Below, piece by piece: positions 12,201-24,600 of a stretch of DNA of 64,000 nucleotides (position 1 is its first letter; every line of letters starts with the position of its first letter). A model generated the notes under the pieces. That model saw only the letters and a list, made by a program, of their open reading frames with translations, was not told where the DNA came from and ran no database searches. A program made the position numbers and the translations under genes. The stretch comes from Lepus europaeus (lineage: Eukaryota; Chordata; Mammalia; Lagomorpha; Leporidae): positions 100,069,439 through 100,133,438 of the forward strand of contig NC_084850.1 of assembly GCF_033115175.1 (NCBI RefSeq). The letters are read 5' to 3'.

Positions 12201-15200
12201 CAAAGGAGAAAAAAAAACTTCTCCACATTGGAACACTTAAACATGGGATGTGATTTTACATGCAGTGCCAGAAACATACATAGAAAAGGAAAGTCTACAA
12301 GAGCAGTCACTCAAACACAGATGAGTTGACCATTTTTGTGTCTGAGACAATCTCCTCCGCAATTAGACAGCAGGATTACAGTTTTCAGAGTGACCAGACT
12401 TTAGTTAATAGCCTAGCTTTACTGCATCATTTTCCCTACCTGTAAAGGGAGGTAATAATACCTACCATCATAAAGTTATTGGGAGAATTAAACAAGATAA
12501 TGTCCATAAATCTCTTAGCACAATGTATGACCCACAGTAAGCTACCAATGGATACTGGTTGTTATTGTTATTTTCATCATTCCATTTCAACCTGTATGGT
12601 GAAAGATGGAATGATGAAGAAATGAGAACTAGAAATCATTGCACACCCATAGCTACCTACATACCTCTCTCTCCTTCATATAATTGAAGATATCCTTGGC
12701 ATATGCTGAGTTGACATATGGATCATTATAGTACCTGTTAGTATCTTCCAGTTCATGATTCACCTTTAAAATCATCAGAAAGACATGTTAGGAGAAGAAT
12801 CCAAGGAGGGCTTAGTACATACACATCGAACATGGATCTCTTCTCCCCACTGTCATATATTACAGTTCCTCAAGTCTCATATGTCCTAGGCCATATCAGA
12901 CCATCCCCTGGCCCTGCAATTCCCATATCCAGTGACAATAAATGTCTAGTCTCCCTTGTATATACCCATTATGCTCTATTAATCAAACACCCTTTTTTTC
13001 GGATAAGCTCAAAACTTCCAAAAAAATAAGACATTCTTACTATATTTCAGCTGCATCACTTGTCTTCTTAGTCTCTTGGTTTTGGCCCAATTCATCCCCC
13101 TGAGAGTCTCTTCCTCCATTCCTCACTGAGGTTGTTTTGTTGACAAGTTTCAGGGCCAGCATTGTGGCATAGCAGGCAAAGTATCTGCCTGCAACGTCGG
13201 CATCCCATATGGACACCGGTTTGAGACCCAGCTACTCCACTTCCAATCCAGCTGCCTGCTAATGCACCTGGAAAACCAGTGAAAGATGGCCCAAGTGCTT
13301 GGGCCTCTGCACCCACGTGGGAAACCTGTCAAAAGCTCCTGGCTCCTGGATTTGGTCTGGCCCAGCCCCAGCTGTTGCAACCATTTTGGGAATTAACCAG
13401 CAGATCTAAGATATCTCTCTCGCTCTCATTCTCTCTCCTCTCTCTATAATTCTGCCTTTCAAATAAATAAAAAATAAATCTGAAAAAGGACATTTTCCTC
13501 CTGCTTGCTAAATCTCATCCATCACTCTTTTAATTTACAACTTAAATACCACCTGCCAGGAGGGATGCCCCAGTGAACTTTATCTTTGACTAAAGCCTAC
13601 TATATTGTAGACTGAAATGAATAAGATAATTTCCTGAATGAAATGGTCTAACCACTATTGCAAAGCTCAAGTATATAGCACAATATTCCATATTCTTGTA
13701 TGTATTCTTGGAATAAATAGTTTCTGATTGCTTAGATCTATCACTTATACCAATCAGGAAGTCAAGAGACTCTACAAGACCAACTTAACTTAAGAGAAAA
13801 ACACCAAATAGTCTGATAAATTTATCGCATATCGTGGGGTAACCTTAGGCTACAAAATGTGAGAAGAGATGATTTTTTTCATCATGTATCATTCAATAAA
13901 ACTCAAAGTAGATCCAAGAAATGCTTGCTTGCTTTATATATAGACCTCCCACTACTTATACACAGTTCATTGCTTAGGAAGACAGAAAAAAATCTCTTTG
14001 CTAGCAGCCAACCCCAGGACAACAAAACACTTCAGCTAATTTAAGAAGAGATTAATACCTGTACCTGTTCTCCCTTGCCATTAGGTGTGGAAAATTTGTT
14101 GCAAGAAAATTCACACGTACTGGAGTTGCCGTCAGAACTGGACCTGTGCACACCAAACGTGGTGGGAGTTCTGGGAGTCACCAATCTGGATCCAAGGGCA
14201 GTGCTGGACATGTCTGAGCTGGTCTTAACTAGGGGGACCATTAAGAATGTCTTGAGAAAGGTAGCTCCTTTGGGGAAAGAATTTTCTCCCAAAGCCATTG
14301 TTTCTTCAAAGAACAACCTCTTCCCAGTGGTGAGGTTCTTATTCAAGATCAATACTTCCTTGAGAACGAATGGCCCATTGATGACAGTCTTTGCCTCTGA
14401 GGCTAATGCTTCTTTGATTATGGGCTTCTTCTTCTCAGGGCTTGATTTCTTCTGAAAGGCCCAGTGCTCATTCAGGTTAATCCCCCTCACTCTTGCCCTG
14501 TCCTGTAATATCACGGGTCCCTGAGAGTAGCACTCCTCATCAAATGTGAGAGTCTTCTTACAGGACAAGCACTTCTTGTACAGAGTCCCCTTTTCAGGGC
14601 TGGGCTTCTCCTGTGAAGCACAGGGCTCCCTCAGCTTAGCGTCATTGGTTCTTGCCATCTCACGAAATATTAAGGGCCCCTCAGAGAGGCTATCCTTTTC
14701 AAGGGACAGCTTTTTCTGAAAGGACAGCTGCTGCTTGCACGGAGCCTCCTCTTTCCTGGGGCTGGGCTGCTTCTGCAGGATGACCCCCTTCATTCTTGCC
14801 CTCTCCTGAAATATTACAGGCCCCTGAGAGTAGCACTCCTCATCAAATGTGAGACTCCTCTTAAAAGAAAACTGCTGCTGGCACAGAGGCCCCTTCTTGG
14901 AGTGGGACTTCTCCTGCAAGGCCAGTGGCTGCTTAGTAAAAGGCTCCTCATTCTTGGTGATATTCTTCCATGGAGCCAACTGCTTTTGCAAGAGGCCTCT
15001 CTTCCCCTGAGCAGTGGGTTCCTTCTCTGAAGATAATTGGCACTCTGTGCTTGTTGCTGCCTCAGTGGACAACTGGTTCAAAAGCAACTTCTTACTGCCA
15101 AGGGACTCCCTTTCAGTGATGCTTTTGTCTTTCAAGGTCAACAGCTCATGGAAAGAGTCCTCTTTGGGATCAGGCTTCGCAAGCAAGACCAAAGACACCT

Positions 15201-18200
15201 GAGAGGTGGACTCAGCAATGTCATGTGTCACAGCAGGTGAAAAGAGCTCTGGAGAGAAAAATATCTCGTCACCGGTAGGCTTTGCCTTCAAAGTCAAGGA
15301 TCTCTTAATAGGTGATTGTTTTTCCATGGTGCTCTTCTTCTTTGAGAAGGACACCTCCTGAGGAGCAGTGCGCTTCTCTGTCAGTGCTGATGGAGCCTTC
15401 AAAAGGACGTCCCCTGCATTGAAAGGCTGCTTCTTAGAGGACAGCAGCTTCTTATTCACTGAGTCCTCTTGAAAGGTGTTCTTCTGCAAGACCAGGGGCT
15501 TCCGTAAGGGCGTCACCGGTCTCTTAGTGACTTGCTCCTTATTTGAGGACAATGGTATCTTGGGGAGGATTTGCTCCTCAGTTGCAGGGCAGCCCTTCTG
15601 CAATACTGGTGGCATAGAAGGGAACACGGCCCATCCAATGGCCTGCTTCTGCTTCTTTGGAAATATAGTGCTGGACTGAGGTGCCTCTTCAATGGCACGC
15701 TTCTTCTTAAGAGCCAAAGCCTCCCTAGAAAGCGACTTCTCCTCACTGGCATGTTTCTCTCGCAGTGCAGATGGCTCCTGGCAAAGGGACTCCTTCTCCA
15801 TGGCAGGCTTTCTATTAAAGGAAAATGGCTCCTTAGTGAGTGGCTTGTCTTTACAGCTGACCCACTGCAATGCCAGGGGCTTCCTGTGGGAACTCTTCCT
15901 TTGAGGAGTACACATCTTTAAGGATAAGGGCTTCGTGGTTGGCTTTTCAGTCTTAGATTTCTTCTTAATCTTCAAAAACCGCACACCAAAGGGATTGTCA
16001 TCATCACTGCTATCGTCAGTGGAAAGGAAATCTTTCCAGCTGAACTTATATTCCTTACGTGCACTTGTCTTCTGCTCGGAGGGCAATGTCTTCTTGGTGG
16101 TGGCTTCCTCCATTTTACGTCTCTTTTTAACTGCCATTTCTTCTAGGAAAAAGTCATTGTCACTGTCATTTTCTTTCTGAAAAGCAAGTGTCTTCTTCAA
16201 TAAGGGCATCTCACACCTCAAAAATCGCCTCCTTGAAGATGATAATTTGCTGACTATGGTTATATGGTCACAACTTTCTTCATCTTCTGAAACTTGTGTT
16301 TTTTTGAGGGCGGATGCCTCCTCAGTAGTGGGTGCTTTAGAGATGGTAGATTTCTCCACAGGGGGCAGTTTCTCCTTATTTAGTACCAGTGTGGAAGAGG
16401 CTACTACTGGTTTTGGCTTATATCTGGTAAACAAAACAATGTCTTGGTAAGAAAAACATAGTTCCAAGGGTACTCATCTACCATACCTGCTTTGTTGCTA
16501 TATTTATCAAAGCTATGTAAGGGGAAAAGGCTTCCACCTCAAGAGACAGATTAGAAGGTAAAACATCAATGGATAGGAACCTTGATAAATCAAGTAACTA
16601 GCATACTATAGAGTTCTATGCCTAGGTCGCTACATGTTTTCTCCTGAAATCCATATTATGCTTTCATATATGATCTGGCTTTTATTATCATACTTATCAC
16701 AGGGAGATAGTAATGTCTCCATGGTCATGAGGGACAAACCTCCCTTAAATCTTCTAACGGGAGAAGCAGACTGGTAAGCTATCAGCCAGCTCCTGAGAAT
16801 CCCAGAAAAGTTAAGTTGTCTCCAGACCTACTCAAATAGTGACTGAATTACTAAAAGAGAGAAGGCTAAGGTCTTTTGATAAATTGCTTGATGAGAACAG
16901 CTCTTTGAATATGTGCACACACACCATGAAAAAGAGAAAAAGTTTGTAACTCTGCAGCATCCACAGCTGGGCCTACCTCAGAACTCAGGGTTAATATAGT
17001 AGTTACCACTGTGACTCGCTAAATATAGTCTCAACAAGGACAGAAGGGGATCAAAAGGATGACACATACTCACCTTTATCATCTGAAACAATGTCAGCTG
17101 AGCCTCCTCCTGTGGTGGAATGAGAAGGCCATGCCAAGATGGCCTCTGGCAACGGAAACTGCCTGGCAACAGGCTGTGATTGGATGGCTTTGGAAACCAC
17201 ATGACAACGGAGCCTGCCTGGCAACAGGCTGTGATTGGATGGCTTCGGAAACTGCCTGGCATCAGGCTGTGATTGGTTAGGGCATAGACCGCCCCTTGAC
17301 CAGATAGGCTGCCTTGGCTATTTAAGCTGCTGTACCAACTGAAATAAATGAGTCTGCAGGCTTCTTGCCTCTGGCCTGCTTTCACCGGACTCCCGGGGTC
17401 TGTGTGGTGACTCTGCGCCTCTTGCTCCCATCATGCTCCTCCTTTCAGAATGAATCCACCTCAACATCCTCGTACTCACCTGTCAGAATTCATCTTGCTG
17501 GTTTTGGTCAAGCTTAGAGCTATATTCCCCTTTGTCTTCTTGGAAACATCTTTTACAAACTCATTATATCCCTTCTTGGGCTGGGCAGGTTGAATTTGAC
17601 AAGCCTATGGAAAATAAGGGAGAAGGAGGCAGTCAAACGAAGAGAACAACAAATGTTCCAGTAGATGGCTCTTACAGGTCCTGACCCACCTCCCCATCTT
17701 CTTTGGGTGTTCACAGGAGTGAGAATCTAAATATCTCATAACCAGTATAGCACTGGATCAACCAACCACAGTAGAAGCTAGCACCAAACAAGCCCTATAG
17801 TAGCACAGTACATACGGGCCAAGTAGCAGCCTTAAGTGCTTCCAAGGAATACAGAACTGGCTAGCTTTCTTAACATCACATTCCACTCCTTTTAAAGATG
17901 TACAGAGGGGATAATGGTGGTATGACTGGCTTTGTCACCTGAGCATGCTAAAAGCAACTAGTTTTTCAGAGTAGATTTCTAACACAATGCTATCTCTGAT
18001 CCAAGTGTCCCATGTCATTGAGTTATGGTATTTAATTAATGTGGGGCTCTGGGGAGTTCCACAACAGACTCTAATCATGACTGCCTCTATTAAATAGTAG
18101 GAAAGATCCCGGGACTGTGAATAATGTCAGTAAAAACAAATTTAAGTTATACTTTTCAAATGAAACATGAATCTATTTATATTTCAAATAAATACCATGT

Positions 18201-18598
18201 CCGCATTAAAGGGAAAAGAGGGAAACTAAAGAAAATAAGAAATAACCAATCCATATAACTTATAAATATAACTATATACTCTGATATATACATTCTTGAT
18301 CAGGATAGGTTTGTGGGAGGTAGAGACTGCAAATAAATCTGGAACTCTTTTTAGTAGATTTGTTACAATAGTACAGCTGGAAGTAACTTTGAAACTATTT
18401 TAGAAGTATTACAGTACTGAGAAAATGTGTCCATGTTCTTGAGAACCAGCGTTCTCATTGCAGAAAAAGGAACATACATAGATAGATAGACAGACAGACA
18501 GACTGGGGAATGCAAGAAAGAAATTTGTTATGGAAAGTGGAGCTATGTAAATCCATGGTTTCTTAAACAGTATGTGTTTGTGTGTGTGTATGTATTTT

Positions 18599-18634
<36 letters not shown>

Positions 18635-21600
18635 TACAGATGTGTTTATGTGTATATGTACAAGTGTGTGAAACAGATTTTCCTAGCTCTCTCTGCTGAA
18701 AGGGCAGAAAAAGCAGACACTAGTAGCATAGCTACCACTGAGATCTTGATATATAATACTGTTCCCCATTAAAAGGAATCAGAACTCTTTGGAGAAATGG
18801 TTGACTCCAGTGCCAGGACAAAGTAGCTATGACATCGAACAGGAACGTCTTTTTGTGCTGGAAAGAAAATGCTCAAAAAAAAATTATAAGAGCATCCCAC
18901 ATTGAAGTGACTCCTACTGACCATAACTGAGACATTTCAAGTACCAAAATAAAGTACAATAAAAACAATAAACCACTGGAAAAAACAGCAATTCATGAGT
19001 CCATATCAATAATAAACAAACAGGGGAGAAGGAAAAGCTCAGGCTTGTAGAATGCCAAGGGAAGACTGCTAAGTGGGGAAGTTCTGGAGTTGGAATAATC
19101 ATAATAAAGATTGATTTAGACAAAAAAATCAATGGATGCTAAATCTAGGGAACATTTTGATGAACAGCAAGTTATTTACAGGCTCTTAAGAGTATGTCCT
19201 AGTGGTCAGTGTTGTGGACTAGTGGGTAAAGCTGCCGCCTGTATCCTATATGAGTGTCGGTTTGTGTCCTAGCTGCTCCACTTCTGATCCAGCTCCCTGA
19301 TGAGGGCCTGGGAAAAGCAGCAAAGGATGGCCCAGGTGTTTGGGGCCCTGAAACCCACATGGGAGATTCAGATGAAGCTCCGAGCTCCCAGCTTTGACCT
19401 GGCCCAGCCCTGCCCACTGCAGCCATTTGGGGAGTGAACCAACAGATGGAAGATCCCTGACTCTCTGCCTCTTCCTCTCTCTATGTAATTCTGACTTTCA
19501 AATAAATAAATTTTTATAAAGAATATGTCCTACAGACTGCTTATGAGTTTTAAGAGGAAAAATACAGGAACTATACAGTAGAGAAACCAGGTCACATTTT
19601 GACCAGGTGATCAAAATTAACATCAACAGTGAGGGACAGATAAACATGTGCTCCCAGAGATGATACATTAAGAAAGACTGAGCATCACCTACACCTATAC
19701 TAGTATTCCAGTCCACAATCTATAACATTGATCCAAGTACAAGGAAACATCACCTAAACACACAAAGAGGACTGTTAAAGGGGAGTTGAGGAGAAGGCAT
19801 TTGGATGCCTGCAACCCATATGAGAGTTCTTGGGTTCAAATCCCAGCTCCAATTCTGATTCTAGCTTCCTGCTAATGTGCACCTCGGGAAGCAGCAGGTT
19901 ATGGCTCAAGTACTTGGGTTCCTGCCACCCTCATTGAAGACCCAGATTTTGCTCTGGGCCTTTAGCTTCAGCATGGCCCAGCTCCAGCTGTCGCCAGCAT
20001 TTGGGGAGTGAACCAGCTCTCTCCCCCACCTCCTTTCAAATAAACAAAAAGTTAATAATTTAAAATGCTTAAAGGGATTTGGGTGGGACTCCATCACTCA
20101 AAAATAACAATGTTATGAAAATTAAAAAAAACATACAAAGGTAGAGCCGGTATTGTGGCATAACAAGTAAAGCTGCCATCTGCAATGCCAGCATCCCAAA
20201 TGGGTACATGTTGTGTCCTGGCTGCTCCACTTCCAATCCAGCTCCCTGCTAATGGCTTGGGTAAAGCAGCAGAAGATGGCCCAAGTCCTTGGGCCCCTGC
20301 TACCCATGTGAGAGGCCTGGAAGAAGCTCCTGACTGCTGATTTTAGCCTGGCCTAATCCTGTCTGGTGCAGCCACCTGGGGAGTGAACCAGCAGATGGAA
20401 GATATTTCTCTCTCTCCTTCTTCCTCTCCCTCACCCAACCCTGTGTGTGTGTGTGTGTGTGTGTGTAACTCTTTCAAGTAAATAGAACAAATATTTAGGG
20501 GGCTGGCAGTGTGGTGTAGCTGGTAAAGCCACCACCTGCAGTGCTGGCATCCCATATGGGCACTGGTTTGAGTCCCAGCTGTTCCACTTCTGATCTGGCT
20601 CTCGGCTATGGCCTGGGAAAGCAGTGGAAGGTGGCCCAAGTCCTTGGGACCCTGCACCCATGTGGGAGGCCTGGAGGAAGCTCCTGGCTCCTGGCTTCGG
20701 ATCAGCGCAGCTCCAGCTATTGCAGCCAGTGGGGGAGTGAACCAGCAGATTAAGGCTTCTCTCTCTCTGCCTCTCCTTCTCTCTCTGTGTAACTCGTTCA
20801 AATAAATAAATAAATCCTAAAAAAATAAATATTTAAAAAATACTGTGAATTCCCTACTTGGTATAGGGTTAATCTTATGAGTATAAAAATTAACTGAAAA
20901 TTGATTTCTGCAAAAAATAAAACTGAGAAAGGAAGAGGGAAGAGGAAGAAAGGCAGGAGTATGGGAGGGAGGGAGGTGGGGGGAAGAAGCACCATCTTCC
21001 CAATTGTGTATATATTAAATTCATGAAGTTGTATTCCTTAAAAAAAAATACAAAGGCTATGGAAATGTTCCAGGCTAAGAGGCTAAAAAGATAAGGCAAG
21101 TAATTGGCCAGAGTGAGATTAGAGTCATTTACTGGAGCAGAAAATCATTTAAAGAGTATTATGACATCAAATGAGAACACTGGAAAATGGCTAATCACAT
21201 AAAAGTGTTTCATCAGTATAAATCTATACAGTTGGAAACTGTACTGTGGTTATATGAGACAATTTCCTTATTCTTTGGAAAAACACACTGAAGTACTCAG
21301 GGGAACTAAAAGCCATGGTATATGTAAACAAATGATAAAGCAAATATAGTAAAAGTTATAAGAATATTCTTTATTTTTGCAATGCTTTGCAAATTTGAAG
21401 TGATTTCCAAATGAAATGTGGAACAAAAAGTATGTCTCTGTGTCAGCAGATCATAATGAGCAAGTGTAACTTAATAGGGAATTATTTATTGGGTCCTCAA
21501 GTCATCCACCTCTGCTCTTCAAAGAGCTTGGCACCACTTTCATGTTAGTTTTACAAACTCACTGTATATGCAATCAAGATTCAGAATGGGAAAACAGGTG

Positions 21601-24600
21601 CATTTCTGGACAAAAGAGAGGTAGAGATCCTAACCTCCAAAGTTAACCTCTTTACTCACCATATATGCAGGTTCAAAGCACTGATACTTTCAGACCTAAG
21701 CTCAAGGGACAATTACACATTCTTCTCCAGAATTCTTTCACCACAAAATAGAATAGAGGTGAAAATCCAAACATGAAACTACGTAGGTAAACAAGGATAT
21801 AGGCCCTATCTCCTTATCTTAGCACCTGCTTCGTCATAACAAATGCCCTTCCCATTCTGCAAATGATAAGAGGGAGGGTGAAAAATTCATAGATCAGCTT
21901 ATTAAAACATATCAACTCTTTTTAACAAGCCAGGATCTCACTGTCACAAATGTTGAAAAGCCAAAGATAGGGACACAGAGACCTAGTAATACTAACAGGA
22001 AGGAGCAAATCATCATATAAGGAATCCCCAAAATTCAGAGCGAAAGGAGCCCCTCAACCCTCAATCTGATGAGCTCAGACATTGGTATAACCTAGACACT
22101 AGGAATGGTTTAGGTATATTGCAATTATGTAACCTTTCCTGGAACCCACCAAAGAACATTCAAGGCAACCAAAGTGAATCTGCAGAATTTGAATGCAGAA
22201 GAGAAATAGGATTTCTGAGCAGCTGGAAAGCTAGAGGCAGAAATACCACTCAGGGATGCCTTGCACCCTGCCAAATACTGTCAATAAGGATGTGACCAGT
22301 AGTTTGTTTGAAGAACCAAGAAGGTTATATATACTGGCACAGATTTCCTAGGATTGAAACAGTTCATTTGTGTCTGTTCTTTCTTAATAGTGATAAAAAA
22401 AAACCCACTCATGAAAGAAAGGAGTGAAACATAGTAAGAAAGTTTCTCATATACTGTGGAGCCTTATTACTGTGGTCTGAATATTTGTGTCTGCCCAAAA
22501 TTCATGTCAAAATCTAATCCTCAATGTGACTGTATTAAGAGACGGGTTCTGCTGGGAGGTGATTAAGTCATAAGGGCAGAGCTTGCAGAAATGGGATTAG
22601 TGCACTTATAAAAGAGGGCAAAGGGAGCTTGATTTCCCCTTTCACCATGTGACAACACAGCTAGAAGATACCATTTATGAAGAACGGGCCCTCTGTAGAT
22701 ACCAGCACCTTGATCTTGGATTTCCAGCAATACATTTCTGCCATTCATAACCTTACCTAGTCTATTTTGCTATAGCATCCCAAACAGACTAAAACACCTT
22801 TGAAAAGTGTCATTGTACTCCCCTTAGGGACTCTGTGGGCCAATGGAGTTACACTAAGACTAGCTGTATAGCTCATGATTTGTGTGGTTACCTTATTTCA
22901 ACCAAGCTCCTAGACCCATGGCTCAGTAGATTAGGAAGTAAATCTAATCTTAGGGGGTGTGTATGGGAGGGAGTTCTTTTTACCAATTATTAGTAAGTCT
23001 AAGATTATGCAGAAAGCCATGAATTAACCACATACATTTTAATTTGCATCAGAATGTGACTGCATTAGTAGAAGGATGGTCATACATCATTTACACAACA
23101 GGAATCCAAAGGACAGAATTTTGCCAATTCTTATCCAATTCTTCCCAAGACAGTATAACATTATCTAGCAGATACAGGTTTTCTGGTAACCACAGAAACA
23201 CACTCTATTCTATTGGGCAGGAATTGTTCACCAGGTTTCTCTGTAGCCTGGATGAAATAAGACTTCAAAACCAACATTGTCCTCATCTGTAAAATACAGA
23301 TGATTACAGTATCTGCCTAATAAGGTTACATGAAAATAACCTGAGTTTATACATTAAAAAGTGCTTAGAATAGTACCTACTACATGGTAAGTACTCAGTA
23401 TTCTTTAGTTGTTATTGTTTTCTAAGACCAGCAGTTACCTTCAGCCTGATTTTATACTCCATTAGCAAATTCTCTTACTTTTTATGTTTGCTGGTCCTTT
23501 AATAATACCAGAAGGGAGGTGACTTAGAGGCAAACTTGGATCACAGAACTACAGTTCTCAATGGTTCTGCACATAAGTACTTTTTATTGTCCTACACAAC
23601 AGAAAAATTGTGCTGCCCAAAATGCCCATGGTGCTTGAACTGATAAACACTGCCCTAGTCTACAATGATTCTACAAAGTACTTGCTTCTAAGACATAGGC
23701 AGCCAACTGAGCCACATCTGGACTTTATCTCAATGCCATATCCCTTATCTATAATTTCATATCTGTTATTCACTCTGCCTACTACTTCCAGAGAACTCTA
23801 CCAATTGACCCAGATGGTGTGTGCCAGTAGAAGAGCCCCCTGGAGTTTCTGAAGTTGAGTCACTCATTCCAAATAAAATCTGCTCTCAGTGTTTCTGAGA
23901 GGCTCAGGGGGTATGGTAAACTGGAAAGGTTCCCCAAGGAAGAAGCTATCTAACCCTTATGCAAAATGACAGAAGATTGGACTGGCATACTCACATTGGT
24001 GAGATCTTCAAAAGCTGATCTCATTGTGAATACTCCCTGCAGTGAAGAACAAGATTTCTCCACTCTCTGAAAAAGTAAAAAGAGGTTAATGAATATATCC
24101 AATTGCGAACATTCTCTTCGTGAACTATGGGTCATAGTCAGGGTTCTGGGGAAACTTCAGAATTGAATCTCCAGATAACTTAAGATACATATAATAAACC
24201 CCAATTGACTACAATATAAGGAAATTTTTACACTCAGAGCTACTTACAGAGTCTCTGAGGAAGGTACTCACTGATGATAGGGACAAGGCTTTTAAGAGAG
24301 AAGATGACCTTCAGTTTAACTCTCAGAATGAGAAAATTTTGGTGAAGCTAATTTTTCTTCTTTCTCCTTTCATGCTTATGGTTATCCTATCTAAGATAGG
24401 ATATCTAACATAGGGATCTCTTATGTTAAAGTAGCAGATTTAAGACATTTCTAAGAGGGACAGTAGCATACATACCTCGATAGTGTCTTCCAGGATCAGC
24501 TCTTTACTACCTCTTTTTTTTTTTAAGATTTATTTTATTTGAAAGACACAGTTACAGAGAGAGGTAGAGACACACACACACACACACAGAGAGAGAGGTC

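Noticed and set aside
14075..16450. Plus-strand ORFs of 60-126 codons across 14.0-16.5 kb
   Set aside because: They are shadows of the CCNB3 giant exon on the opposite strand.
16424..16467. The Met codon at 16467 as the start of the giant-exon protein
   Set aside because: It lies upstream of a strong acceptor (tttaccag) and the reading frame is supplied by the upstream exon ending in AG; it is intron sequence.
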